A DNA stretch of 64,000 bases, taken from Idiomarina baltica OS145 (GTDB lineage: Bacteria; Pseudomonadota; Gammaproteobacteria; Enterobacterales; Alteromonadaceae). The notes beneath the pieces are model-generated. The model had not been told where the DNA came from. It ran no database searches and saw only the letters and a list, made by a program, of their open reading frames with translations. Below are positions 18,269 to 26,928 of this stretch, in pieces. Position numbers and translations under genes: made by a program. The stretch's first letter is position 1, and each line of letters starts with the position of its first letter. The stretch lies in assembly GCF_000152885.1 (NCBI RefSeq), contig NZ_CH672406.1:221457-285456 (forward strand), read 5' to 3'.

Positions 18269-20751
18269 AAGTTTTCCTCAAACAGCTTGTAGATACGACG
18301 GTATTCGTTTAACCAACTCTCCGGCTGACGGAATCCGTGCGGCTCCACTGGATAAATCGCGGTTTCCCAGTCGGTCTTTTTCAACTCAATCAAACGTTGC
18401 ACAAGGCGTACGCTGTCTTGGAAGAATACGTTGTCATCCACCATCGGTGAGTTAATTAACAAGGCGTCCTCTAAACCGTCCGCATAGTAAATGGGTGAGC
18501 TACGGCGATAAGCAATCGCATCATCCTGCGGTAGGTTTAAAATATTGGACGTATAACCCGTGTTGTAATGTGCCCAGTCGGTCACTGGACGCAGCGCCGA
18601 ACCCGCTTGGAATAAACCAGGTTCTTTAAATAGCGCCATAAAGGTTAAGAAGCCACCATACGAGCCACCATAAGTACCCATGCGCTCGCCATCAACGTTC
18701 ACATTGGTTTGTAGCCAATCCGTTACGTCGACCAAATCTTCAACCTCAGGCGTGCCCATTTGGCGATAGATCGCGGTGCGCCAATCACGTCCGTAACCTT
18801 TAGAACCCCGGTAGTCGAGATCAGCCACGACATAACCTTGCTTGTTAAGGAAGCTATGGAACATAAACTCACGGAAATAGCCGGACCAGCCCATATGCGC
18901 GTTTTGCAGGTAACCCGCGCCGTGAATAAAGACGACTGCCGGATACTCTTCAGCACGTTCGGCATCAAAACCTTCCGGCTTGTATACTCGCGTATAAATC
19001 GGTTCATCTACGTGGGATGAAGCAATGGGCACGATTTCCGGCGCGGTCCAGTCGATACTTAAGAATTTCTCAGATACGGTGTGAGTGAGGCGCTGCGCTT
19101 CATCTGTCGCATCAGCATTCTTGACGTAAAGCTCAGGCGGCATCAAAGGAGTCGAATACGTGAGTAATAACCGTTCACTCGTTGGACTTAATTCGTAGCC
19201 CGTCATTCCACCTAAGTCAGTGAGCTGTTCAGGCTCACTTGAGCCATCCACCGCAACTCGGTAAATCTCATAAATACCCGGGTGGGGTTGATTGGCTTGA
19301 AAGTACAACTGACTGCTATCAGCCGATAGTGTCGGTGTTTCAACCACGTATTGGCCTTCAGTTAACTGCGTGGTTTGTTGATCAAGATCACGCGCATACA
19401 GATGTGAGTAGCCATCCGCTTCGGACATGAACCAAAGCGTATCTTCATCGACCCAACCAAACTCATTGTGTGTGTAATTAATCCATGCATCATCGTGTAA
19501 GCGATCTTGCTGCTCTAACTGTTTGGCGCCGAAGTCGACGGTCGCAATCCAACGCTCCTTGTTGTCCCAAGCTTCGAGCATGACAGCCACTTCCGAACCT
19601 TCTTCGTTCCACTGAATCGCACCGTTTTCCCAGCCCCAGTCAGCCATCAACTGAATAGCACGAGGCTCGTTTTTGCTTTCGTATGACTGCCCTTCCGCCT
19701 TGGCATTTTCAGCTTTTACCGCGGCCAATACGTCTTCGTTCCAGCCGTCGAGTGTGTTGTAGGTCAAACTCGTTTGAGTATGCTTCTGCAGATCCAGCAA
19801 CACTAACTGATGTTGCTGAGGTTTTGCATCGGCGACACGGCGACGCACTTTCTCCGGCTCAATGCGACCATCTTCTGTGATGTAGTTCGGCATGATATCG
19901 CCGTCATCGCGCCAACTCTGTGGCTCGGACATAGCAACCAACAGGTAGCGTCCGTTCGGCGACAACCGTCCATCGACCCATTGCATACGTTTATCAAGAT
20001 AAAACGCCTGCGGCGCTAATGTGTCATTTTGTTGCTGTAACTGCTGCTGATATTCAAACTGTTCGGCACGATTTTTACGCTCTTTCTGTACAAACTGAAT
20101 CAGGTTCTGTTCTTCCTTAGCGATATAGTCAGCCGGCGCTTCATTGGCTTGTGGTTCATCAGCGAACTGGATATCAGCCATTTGCTGTGACAAACCTGAA
20201 CGTACGTCGATACGGAAGAACTGCTGACCTTGTTGATAGCTTAGCGAACCATCCGCCATTGCTTGAAGGTTGTGCTGACGTTCGCTATCACGTGTGAGTT
20301 GCTTCACCTCACCATTACCAAAACGAACAAACACATTACCTTTATAGGTGTATGCTAACCAGTCACCCGCTACCGACGATTCTTTTTCGTCAGCGATATA
20401 AAGGTGTTGCTCCGAGAGTGGCACAGCCTGCGGCTCACTTTGTCCACCCTTAATTATCATTAAGTCGCGAACTTCACTACCTTCGCGTTTTTGGTAGAAC
20501 AGGATATCTTGCCCGTCTAAGCTCCAAAATGCGTTTTCAGGAAAACGACCCATCCAATCGGGATCAGCCATGATTTGCTCAAGGGTAAGTTCAGCCACGC
20601 CTTCAGCCGAAGCCAGTGGATCGGCTTTTAAAGTCGCGGGTGTGGGCGCTTTATGAGTGGTTGTAGATTGCGCAACCGTGCTTTGAGTGGATGCGCAAGA
20701 CGCAGTAACGAGCGCCGCGCTCAGTGCGATCACCAAACGGGATTTTTGCAT
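18256..20751 (-). CDS. S9 family prolyl-type peptidase (DPP IV-like), lipoprotein
   Basis: 831 residues with a lipobox signal (VTASC, Cys about 19), then an eight-bladed-type beta-propeller about residues 60-560 and a C-terminal alpha/beta-hydrolase. The serine elbow is GTYGGSYGGF (Ser about 697), Asp is in SPMVDDNVFF (about 770) and His in VEPHGF (about 802). Such enzymes release dipeptides, often after proline, from exported peptides. AAAGGAAAT precedes the ATG. It starts 11 bases after the maiA stop, so it probably sits at the end of the hpd-hmgA-fah-maiA transcript. Exact cleavage preference is unknown. Confidence 0.92.
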   Translation of the reverse strand: MQKSRLVIALSAALVTASCASTQSTVAQSTTTHKAPTPATLKADPLASAEGVAELTLEQIMADPDWMGRFPENAFWSLDGQDILFYQKREGSEVRDLMIIKGGQSEPQAVPLSEQHLYIADEKESSVAGDWLAYTYKGNVFVRFGNGEVKQLTRDSERQHNLQAMADGSLSYQQGQQFFRIDVRSGLSQQMADIQFADEPQANEAPADYIAKEEQNLIQFVQKERKNRAEQFEYQQQLQQQNDTLAPQAFYLDKRMQWVDGRLSPNGRYLLVAMSEPQSWRDDGDIMPNYITEDGRIEPEKVRRRVADAKPQQHQLVLLDLQKHTQTSLTYNTLDGWNEDVLAAVKAENAKAEGQSYESKNEPRAIQLMADWGWENGAIQWNEEGSEVAVMLEAWDNKERWIATVDFGAKQLEQQDRLHDDAWINYTHNEFGWVDEDTLWFMSEADGYSHLYARDLDQQTTQLTEGQYVVETPTLSADSSQLYFQANQPHPGIYEIYRVAVDGSSEPEQLTDLGGMTGYELSPTSERLLLTYSTPLMPPELYVKNADATDEAQRLTHTVSEKFLSIDWTAPEIVPIASSHVDEPIYTRVYKPEGFDAERAEEYPAVVFIHGAGYLQNAHMGWSGYFREFMFHSFLNKQGYVVADLDYRGSKGYGRDWRTAIYRQMGTPEVEDLVDVTDWLQTNVNVDGERMGTYGGSYGGFLTFMALFKEPGLFQAGSALRPVTDWAHYNTGYTSNILNLPQDDAIAYRRSSPIYYADGLEDALLINSPMVDDNVFFQDSVRLVQRLIELKKTDWETAIYPVEPHGFRQPESWLNEYRRIYKLFEENLQQD

Positions 20752-20762
20752 ACTGATTTCCT

Positions 20763-21404
20763 TTATTGTGCGTCGGGTTGATTTTCCGGTAAGGCTTGTT
20801 GAACCGCATCCAGTTTTAACAAATTGCTGTGCACACGCACTAGATTTGGATAGTCGTCTAGCGGCACGTTAAATCGGAGCGCATTGTATACCTGCGGCAA
20901 CAAACAAATATCCGCTAATGTTACCGAATTTCCAAAGCAATAATCACCTGCATAATCGGCAAGACGCTGTTCAAATGCGGTAAAGCTCTTCGTAACCCAG
21001 TGGTGGATCCATTCAACTTTCTGTTCATCACTGCATTTAAGCGTGCCCGTCAAATATTGCAATACACGCAAGTTGGTTACGGGTTGCAGCTCACACGCTA
21101 GATCATAGGCGAGCGCACGCACTTGCGCTTTGGCAACATGTTCCGTGGGTAACAAAGGATTATCGGGGTAACAATCATCGAGATATTCGAGAATGGCTAG
21201 CGACTGGTTGAGTTTTACGTCACCGTCAATCAATGTCGGGACGAGTTCAGAAGGGTTTAGTTTCCGGTACGCTTCACTATGTTGCTCACCGCCATCTTTG
21301 ACTAGGTGAACCGGATGATAAGTATAGTCGCACTGTTTAAATGCGAGTCCTAAGCGCACACGAAAACTGGCGCTTGAGCGCCAGTATCCGTAAAGTTCCA
21401 TCAT
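20763..21404 (-). CDS. maiA: Maleylacetoacetate isomerase
   Basis: Glutathione-dependent zeta-class GST that isomerises 4-maleylacetoacetate to 4-fumarylacetoacetate in tyrosine degradation. 213 residues. The N-terminal thioredoxin-like domain has the family active-site motif YWRSSASFRVR (about 7-17) and LNPSELVPTL, and the C-terminal helical domain contains ITLADICLLPQVYNA-like sequence (VTLADICLLPQ). Its start overlaps the fah stop in TAATGATG, so translation is coupled; the second ATG (21401) may be the true start. Confidence 0.96.
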   Translation of the reverse strand: MMELYGYWRSSASFRVRLGLAFKQCDYTYHPVHLVKDGGEQHSEAYRKLNPSELVPTLIDGDVKLNQSLAILEYLDDCYPDNPLLPTEHVAKAQVRALAYDLACELQPVTNLRVLQYLTGTLKCSDEQKVEWIHHWVTKSFTAFEQRLADYAGDYCFGNSVTLADICLLPQVYNALRFNVPLDDYPNLVRVHSNLLKLDAVQQALPENQPDAQ

Positions 21405-22426
21405 TATTGCGGTCCTTTGTATTGCACCACTTTTTGGTCGATAGCGCCGAAGATCGACTCGCCATCGGCGTTTTTCATTTCAAAATGAATGGTATCACCA
21501 AAGTCCATAAACTGGGTTGTGGGCTGTCCGTCACGAATAGTTTCGATCATACGCACTTCTGCAATACAGCTATACCCTACGCCACCTTCGGCGATCGCTG
21601 TCCCATGATCGGTGCCCTGCTTATTGGATACTGTACCTGAACCAATGATTGCACCGGCACCCAAATGGCGAGTTTTTGCTGCGTGAGCAACCAACTGCGC
21701 GAAGTTAAATGTCATGTCTTCGCCCGCGTTAGGTTTACCGAAAGGCTTTCCGTTGTATTGTGATAACAGCGGTAAATGCACTTTGCTGTCTTGCCATGCG
21801 TCACCCAACTCGTCCGGGGTGACGGCAACCGGCGAAAATGCAGATGAGGGTTTACTTTGGAAAAAGCCGAAGCCTTTACCCAGTTCACCCGGAATCAGGC
21901 CACGTAAAGATACATCATTGACCAACATCAATAATTTAATGTGTTGGCTGGCATCTTTGGCTTCAATCCCCATCGGGACGTCGTCAGTGATGACTGCGAT
22001 TTCGCCTTCGAAATCGATGCCCCACTCATTGCTTGCCATCTCGATATCATCGTGAGGCGCGAGAAAATCATCTGAGCCCCCTTGATACATCAAAGGATCT
22101 TCCCAAAAGCTCGGTGGCATTTCAGCGCCGCGTGCTTTACGTACCAACTCAACGTGATTCACGTAAGCGCTGCCATCAGCCCACTGATAAGCCCGTGGTA
22201 GCGGTGACTCACACAAATGCTGCTCAAATGTCACAGCCCCTTCAACATCACCTTGATTCAGTGATTGATAAACCGCGTCAGCTTTTGGCGCAAGCTCGTC
22301 CCAGTTATCAACGAGCTCTTGCATACAACTCGCGATGGCTGGAATGGCTACTGCTTTGGTTAAGTCACGGCTGACGACCATCAGTTGGCCGTCGCGCGTA
22401 CCATTTCGATAGGTTGCTAGTTTCAT
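21404..22426 (-). CDS. fahA: Fumarylacetoacetate hydrolase family protein
   Basis: Last step of tyrosine degradation: hydrolysis of 4-fumarylacetoacetate to fumarate and acetoacetate. 340 residues, the shorter bacterial FAH form. Metal-binding acidic residues are in WGIDFEGEIAVI (two Glu about residue 140) and VNDVSLRGL (Asp about 169), and KPSSAFSPVAVTPDELG and GAGAIIGSGTVSNKQ are family stretches. It lies 6 bases after hmgA, whose last codons supply the AAGGAGA ribosome site, and overlaps maiA. The location in a complete homogentisate operon makes the specific assignment safe. Confidence 0.95.
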   Translation of the reverse strand: MKLATYRNGTRDGQLMVVSRDLTKAVAIPAIASCMQELVDNWDELAPKADAVYQSLNQGDVEGAVTFEQHLCESPLPRAYQWADGSAYVNHVELVRKARGAEMPPSFWEDPLMYQGGSDDFLAPHDDIEMASNEWGIDFEGEIAVITDDVPMGIEAKDASQHIKLLMLVNDVSLRGLIPGELGKGFGFFQSKPSSAFSPVAVTPDELGDAWQDSKVHLPLLSQYNGKPFGKPNAGEDMTFNFAQLVAHAAKTRHLGAGAIIGSGTVSNKQGTDHGTAIAEGGVGYSCIAEVRMIETIRDGQPTTQFMDFGDTIHFEMKNADGESIFGAIDQKVVQYKGPQ

Positions 22427-22432
22427 ATTGTT

Positions 22433-23563
22433 TTACTTCTCCTTCCAACTGAACACGTAGTCGGGATTCTCAACACTCATTGCCGCGTCGGATGCTTCTA
22501 ATGCATCGCGCGTGTCGAGCATGACTGCGACTTCATCGGTGAATTTCTTTTTATGTTCTAGACCCGCTTTAAAGGCTTTTGGATGCGGTCCGTGGGTAAA
22601 GCCTGCCGGATGAAAGGTCACCATACCACGATCGATGTTGTCACGACTAAAGAAGTCGCCTTCGTGATAGAACAACACTTCGTCATAATCATCATTATTA
22701 TGATAAAACGGAACTTTAAGTGCGCCTGGGTCACTCTCGATTGGACGCGGAACAAAAGTACACACGACAAACCGCTCAGCAACAAACGTAGTGTGCGCTG
22801 AGGGTGGCAGGTGATAACGGTGACTCATCAGTGGGCGAATATCACGCCAATTAAGTCGAACCGGTGCCAAATCGCCATGCCAACCCACGGCATCCAGCGG
22901 ATTAAACGGATAGGTAATCACCGAAACCTGCTGGTGACGTTTGACGAAAGTTTGCGTCTGCTCTTCGCTATATTGTGCCTTAAAGGCATCATCAATCGCC
23001 GGTGTATCCAGTACCGCCGGATCGAAAATCGCGTGGTTACCGACCAATCCTTTTTCAGGTAACTGATACGCACCGTTCGTCGCTTCGATCATCAACAGCT
23101 GCATAGGCTCTTCGGGCTCAATGCGCCAGCTCGTTGAGCGTGGAACGAGAAAGTAGTCGCCTTTAACCAGCTTGATATGCCCGTAATCGCAAAATACATG
23201 ACCACTGCCCTCATGAACAAACAGCAAGTCATCACCATCGGCATTGCGCACCAGGTAGTTCATCTTGCTTTGGCAGTGCCATAAACGAAACTTACAGTTA
23301 GCGTTCTCAAGCAGATTATTTACCAACCACGGGTTTTCTTGGTCTAAGTCTTCCAATTGATTAAAGTCGAAGGCGCGCGGACGCAACGGTCCTTGCCAAT
23401 CCGACCAACCTGTCGGTGCGTGCTGATGATGGAAATGAGTAGCAGGGCCGAAGAATCCACTTCGACCCGCTTCACGTTCATACATCGCCTGCTCAGGAAA
23501 GTCAGCATGAGCCTGTCGTGAATGCGCGCCTTCCTGTTTGGGAAAGCTGATCCACTTACGCAT
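22433..23563 (-). CDS. hmgA: Homogentisate 1,2-dioxygenase
   Basis: Non-heme Fe(II) cupin enzyme opening the homogentisate ring to 4-maleylacetoacetate. 376 residues, shorter than the roughly 430-residue animal and Pseudomonas forms but in the range of marine gammaproteobacterial ones. Cupin landmarks are HEGSGHVFCDYGHIKLVKGD (about 176-195), GWHGDLAPVRLN and YHNNDDYDEVLFYHEGDF followed by HPAGFTHGPHP, which hold the His and acidic iron ligands. GAGGAG inside the end of hpd precedes the ATG; the two genes overlap by 8 bases. Confidence 0.95.
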   Translation of the reverse strand: MRKWISFPKQEGAHSRQAHADFPEQAMYEREAGRSGFFGPATHFHHQHAPTGWSDWQGPLRPRAFDFNQLEDLDQENPWLVNNLLENANCKFRLWHCQSKMNYLVRNADGDDLLFVHEGSGHVFCDYGHIKLVKGDYFLVPRSTSWRIEPEEPMQLLMIEATNGAYQLPEKGLVGNHAIFDPAVLDTPAIDDAFKAQYSEEQTQTFVKRHQQVSVITYPFNPLDAVGWHGDLAPVRLNWRDIRPLMSHRYHLPPSAHTTFVAERFVVCTFVPRPIESDPGALKVPFYHNNDDYDEVLFYHEGDFFSRDNIDRGMVTFHPAGFTHGPHPKAFKAGLEHKKKFTDEVAVMLDTRDALEASDAAMSVENPDYVFSWKEK

Positions 23564-24629
23564 CGCTCAACACTCCTCGACGAATTTGGTCTTCTTCGAT
23601 ACTTTCGAATAAGGCTTTGAAGTTACCTTCACCAAAACCTTCGTTACCTTTACGCTGAATAATTTCAAAGAACACTGGGCCAATCACGGTTTGGGTAAAG
23701 ATTTGTAGCAAGATGCCATCTTTCATCGGCGCGCCGTCGATCAAAATGCGCTGGTCGCGAAGTGCCTCAACATCTTCTTCATGACCTTCTACACGTTCAT
23801 TGATTTTCTCGTAGTAAGTATCTGGCGTATCCATGAACTCCATACCGATACTGCGTAAATCTTTTACTGTTTTATAGATATTGTCACTGGTCAATGCAAT
23901 GTGTTGAATGCCTTCACCGTTATACTCGCGCAGGTATTCCTCGATTTGTGATTTGTCGTCGTGCGATTCGTTAATAGGGATACGAATTTTGCCGCACGGC
24001 GCAGTCATTGCACGGCTTAACAAGCCCGTGAGTTTACCTTCGATATCGAAATAGCGGATCTCACGGAAGTTACCGATACGCTCGTAGAAGCCAGCCCAAG
24101 TATCCATGTTGCCGCGGAATACGTTGTGGGTAAGGTGGTCAATTTCATATAGACCTGCGGCATGTGACGACATTTTCTCTTGCCAGTCAGGATAGAATTC
24201 AAAGTGGTCAGTATAAACGGCCATATCCTGATAGTTATCGATAAAGTACAGAGCGCTCTCGCCAATACCGTATACCGCGGGGATGTCTTCAATCACTCCT
24301 TGGTCAGCTGGGAATGCTTTCGCACCATTATCTAACGCATGCTCGAGTGCCTTTTTGGCATCCGCAACACGCCATGCCATACCGCATACACTTGGGCCGT
24401 GCTTTTTAGCGAATTCCTCGGCTTGCCCACCCACTTGTGAGTTGATCACGAACTGGATATCGTTTTGCTTATACAGCCACGCTTCTTTGCTTTTATGCTT
24501 AGCCACTTCGGTGAAGCCCAACTTATCAAACAAGTCTTTAAGAGCTGCGATACCTTTGGCATCAGGGGCAGTGTACTCAACAAACTCAAAACCGTCGGTG
24601 TTGAGTGGGTTATAATTCATATCGCTCAT
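23556..24629 (-). CDS. hpd: 4-hydroxyphenylpyruvate dioxygenase
   Basis: Converts 4-hydroxyphenylpyruvate to homogentisate. 357 residues with two vicinal-oxygen-chelate domains. The Fe(II) ligands are the first His of HLTHNVF (about 164), His in HIALTSDNI (about 245) and Glu in VFFEIIQRKG (about 325). The C-terminal helix region (GNFKALFESIEEDQIRRGVL) caps the active site. AAGGAAG precedes the ATG. First gene of the operon hpd-hmgA-fahA-maiA-(S9 peptidase). A TyrR-box-like site lies about 130-145 bases upstream, so control by the adjacent tyrR product is likely. Confidence 0.97.
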   Translation of the reverse strand: MSDMNYNPLNTDGFEFVEYTAPDAKGIAALKDLFDKLGFTEVAKHKSKEAWLYKQNDIQFVINSQVGGQAEEFAKKHGPSVCGMAWRVADAKKALEHALDNGAKAFPADQGVIEDIPAVYGIGESALYFIDNYQDMAVYTDHFEFYPDWQEKMSSHAAGLYEIDHLTHNVFRGNMDTWAGFYERIGNFREIRYFDIEGKLTGLLSRAMTAPCGKIRIPINESHDDKSQIEEYLREYNGEGIQHIALTSDNIYKTVKDLRSIGMEFMDTPDTYYEKINERVEGHEEDVEALRDQRILIDGAPMKDGILLQIFTQTVIGPVFFEIIQRKGNEGFGEGNFKALFESIEEDQIRRGVLSDA

Positions 24630-24756
24630 AACTACTTCCTTCTGTATTCGATTACATGGGTGTTTTTTTGTTTTGTGTAATCGTTACTTTAGGGGGGTTA
24701 GTTAAAATGAGCGAGTAAAGCGTAAAAACTACCCATCGTTGCGCCACGTCAAACTT

Positions 24757-24774
24757 TGTAACCTTTTATTTACA
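24757..24774 (-). promoter_or_regulatory. TyrR box upstream of hpd
   Basis: TGTAAC-CTTTTA-TTTACA on the plus strand, 11 of 12 bases of the TGTAAA-N6-TTTACA consensus, with the invariant G-N14-C. It begins where the tyrR terminator T tract ends and lies 128 bases before the hpd start, a position suited to activation by TyrR/PhhR. Confidence 0.72.
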
Positions 24775-24805
24775 AAAAAGGAGAGCGCGTTAAGACGCGC
24801 TCTCC
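24774..24805 (-). terminator. Terminator of tyrR
   Basis: Read on the minus strand, an 11-bp perfect stem (24805-24795 with 24790-24780, four-base loop) is followed by six T residues (24779-24774). It lies about 75 bases past the tyrR stop. Confidence 0.88.
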
Positions 24806-24881
24806 TCATGGACTTTGATAAATAAGTCGTAAACTTAATTGTACACACTGTTGTAGCGTGTCGTAAAAAGTTTACAGCTAT

Positions 24882-26441
24882 TTAAGACTGGCTTTTCTTG
24901 CGCTGCTTACCGATTCCGTAGTCACGCAGTTTATTAGCGACTGCCGTATGCGATAAACCCAAACGACGTGCCAGTTGTCGCGTACTTGGGAAACTTGGAT
25001 ACAATCGTTTAAGTACAGTACTCTCGAAACGGCGCACCGCCTCATCCAAACTGATATCTTCAATTTCGATGGCTAACGGGTCATCATCTATTTGCACTTC
25101 AGGCAACTTAACATCATTCGCCTCGAGCACGTCGCCATCGAGCATGGACACCGAACGAAACATCGTATTCTCAAGCTGACGTACGTTACCCGGCCATTGA
25201 TAGGTCTTAATACGGTCCTTAGCTGAGCGGCTCAGTTTAACCAAGCTGCGCCCGAGCGATTTACAAGCTTGCGAAATAAAATGCTCAGCCAATAACACGG
25301 CATCCGCTTTACGTTCACGGAGTGGTGGTACATTCAGCGCCAGCACATTGAGTCGATAATACAAATCCTCGCGGAAAGTCCCCGCCTCAACTAGCTCATA
25401 GAGGTGGTTTTGTGCCGTACAAATAACACGTACATCGACGCTAACCTCTTGTTCTTCGCCGATACGACGGAATACGCCGTGCTCTAAAAAGCGCAATAAC
25501 TTGGCCTGTAAATTAATTGACATCTCGCCGACTGAATCGAGTAACACGGTACCGCCAGCGGCTTGTTCTAGCACCCCTGTCTTTTTAGCACTGTGCTCTG
25601 ATAAGCTGCCTGCGCCATGCCCAAATAACTCACTCTCGGCAACGTTGTCCGGTAACGCGGCGCAGTTAATCGCTAAAAACGGTTTATCGGCGCGCGCTGA
25701 TGCTTGATGACACGCCTTTGCCAACAACTCCTTACCGACGCCCGTCTCACCCTCTATCAACAGAGGCGCATCCAACTCAGCCATACGCTGCGCTTCTTTA
25801 ATCACCTTCTTAAATGCGGCGTTTTCAGTGAGTAAACGATCAAAGGCAGAGTCGTTTTTATTATTCTGCCACTGAGCGACATTAGGCTCGGTCTTGCACG
25901 TTAAGACAGCCCCCGCGAAAGAGCGACTACCGTCCTCGCCAGCGACCCAAATAGGTAATATCTGTGCGTAATACTCTGCATTGTTGATCACAACCGCTTC
26001 AAATACGGGTTCTTTAGGTTGTTTATCAAGCCAGCGCGCCAATCCAAATCCAGTGATGAATTGCGACAAATAGTCGCCACTTAGGGTGTCCTTCGGGGCA
26101 CCTAATAACTGTGCTGCGGCATCATTAATGATATCAATACGTCCTTTGATATCGATGGAAATCACCGGATCCGGCAAAGTACTTAAGAGTAAATCAAATT
26201 CAAAATGCTCACGCTCAAAAGGCATGTATGGGATGGTTTTCACATCGATAACATTTGGAATTCGACGTATTTGTGGCATTAAGTGGCTGAAGTCTTCAAA
26301 CGCGAGTTCAGGAAAGTTTAGGTAAATCTTTCCGCGCGGATCAATTTCAATACCTCTTAAATCGATTTCTTGATCGCGAAGTATCTGCAATACATCAAGG
26401 CAAATGCCTAAACGGTCATCGCAGGTTATCTCTAGTCTCAT
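24882..26441 (-). CDS. tyrR: Aromatic amino-acid regulator TyrR/PhhR family
   Basis: 519 residues (E. coli TyrR 513). Order: ACT domain (MRLEITCDDRLGICLDVLQI), PAS domain about 80-190 (DPVISIDIKGRIDIINDAAA), AAA+ domain with Walker A GETGVGKELLAKA, and a C-terminal helix-turn-helix (TRQLARRLGLSHTAVANKLR). The sigma-54 contact loop, normally GAFTGA, reads GAGSLS, so it should act with sigma-70 as E. coli TyrR does. It sits between hpd and phhAB, in the place where E. coli has tyrR beside ycjF. No strong ribosome site precedes the ATG. A TyrR box 25-42 bases upstream suggests autoregulation. Confidence 0.95.
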   Translation of the reverse strand: MRLEITCDDRLGICLDVLQILRDQEIDLRGIEIDPRGKIYLNFPELAFEDFSHLMPQIRRIPNVIDVKTIPYMPFEREHFEFDLLLSTLPDPVISIDIKGRIDIINDAAAQLLGAPKDTLSGDYLSQFITGFGLARWLDKQPKEPVFEAVVINNAEYYAQILPIWVAGEDGSRSFAGAVLTCKTEPNVAQWQNNKNDSAFDRLLTENAAFKKVIKEAQRMAELDAPLLIEGETGVGKELLAKACHQASARADKPFLAINCAALPDNVAESELFGHGAGSLSEHSAKKTGVLEQAAGGTVLLDSVGEMSINLQAKLLRFLEHGVFRRIGEEQEVSVDVRVICTAQNHLYELVEAGTFREDLYYRLNVLALNVPPLRERKADAVLLAEHFISQACKSLGRSLVKLSRSAKDRIKTYQWPGNVRQLENTMFRSVSMLDGDVLEANDVKLPEVQIDDDPLAIEIEDISLDEAVRRFESTVLKRLYPSFPSTRQLARRLGLSHTAVANKLRDYGIGKQRKKSQS

Positions 26442-26465
26442 GTCATTCGTTCAGGTTGAGAGATC

Positions 26466-26483
26466 TGTAAAGTATATCGTACA
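26466..26483 (-). promoter_or_regulatory. TyrR box upstream of tyrR (autoregulation)
   Basis: TGTAAA-GTATAT-CGTACA on the plus strand matches TGTAAA-N6-TTTACA at 10 of 12 positions and keeps G-N14-C. It lies in the only 64 bases between the phhB terminator and the tyrR start, where the tyrR promoter must be. E. coli tyrR is also self-repressed. Confidence 0.68.
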
Positions 26484-26505
26484 GGATATTCAAGCACGGA
26501 TACAG

Positions 26506-26535
26506 AAAAACCCTAGCGTTTGAGCTAGGGTTTTT
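26506..26535. terminator. Rho-independent terminator after phhB
   Basis: Stem AAAAACCCTAGC (26506-26517) and GCTAGGGTTTTT (26524-26535) around a six-base loop. The symmetrical A and T ends allow function in both directions; the relevant one is the minus strand, 35 bases past the phhB stop, isolating tyrR from phhAB. Confidence 0.9.
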
Positions 26536-26569
26536 GACGTTCTATCGAACTATTTGCCGAATCTTAAGC

Positions 26570-26908
26570 TTAATTTAAGATTTCGTCCGTTTTCGCAGCC
26601 ATAACAAAATCGTTTTTGTGTAGGCCATTAATTGCATGGGTCCACCAGGTCACCGTCGCCTTACCCCACTCAGTGATAATTTCTGGATGGTGCTTCTCGG
26701 CCTCAGCAATTTCACCGACTTTGTTGGTGAATTCCAATGCTTGGCGGAAGTTTTTGAATTTAAACTCGCGACGTAACATCATCACACCGTCGTCACTCAC
26801 CGGCGTCCACTCGGGGATCTCGCGCATCAACGATGCCAACTCATCATCACTGACCTTCGGTGCGTCTGCGTTACACGCTTCACAGTGTTCTTGATTTAAT
26901 GCAGCCAT
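26570..26908 (-). CDS. phhB: Pterin-4a-carbinolamine dehydratase
   Basis: Recycles the 4a-hydroxytetrahydropterin made by phenylalanine hydroxylase. 112 residues. Signature [19 protein letters not shown] holds the conserved His pair (about residues 73-74), followed by [16 protein letters not shown]. The N-terminus has a CEAC pair seen in many bacterial PhhB. AGGAG precedes the ATG. It lies 20 bases after phhA on the same strand, and its product is the functional partner of PhhA. Confidence 0.97.
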   Translation of the reverse strand: MAALNQEHCEACNADAPKVSDDELASLMREIPEWTPVSDDGVMMLRREFKFKNFRQALEFTNKVGEIAEAEKHHPEIITEWGKATVTWWTHAINGLHKNDFVMAAKTDEILN

Positions 26909-26928
26909 ATAAATACTCCTGTTAATTA

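Noticed and set aside
24660..24690. TGTAAT-N6-TTTAGG close to hpd as a TyrR box
   Set aside because: The invariant C is replaced by G; too weak to list.
24630..24756. Sigma-54 promoter for hpd
   Set aside because: A TGGC followed by GGG at roughly suitable distance lacks a GC -12 element, and the local TyrR has no GAFTGA loop.
24859..24876. Second TyrR-box-like sequence TGTCGT-N6-TTTACA just past the tyrR stop
   Set aside because: Keeps the G-N14-C pair and the right half but the left half matches only three of six bases, and it lies upstream of the tyrR terminator, too far from hpd to be a convincing operator.
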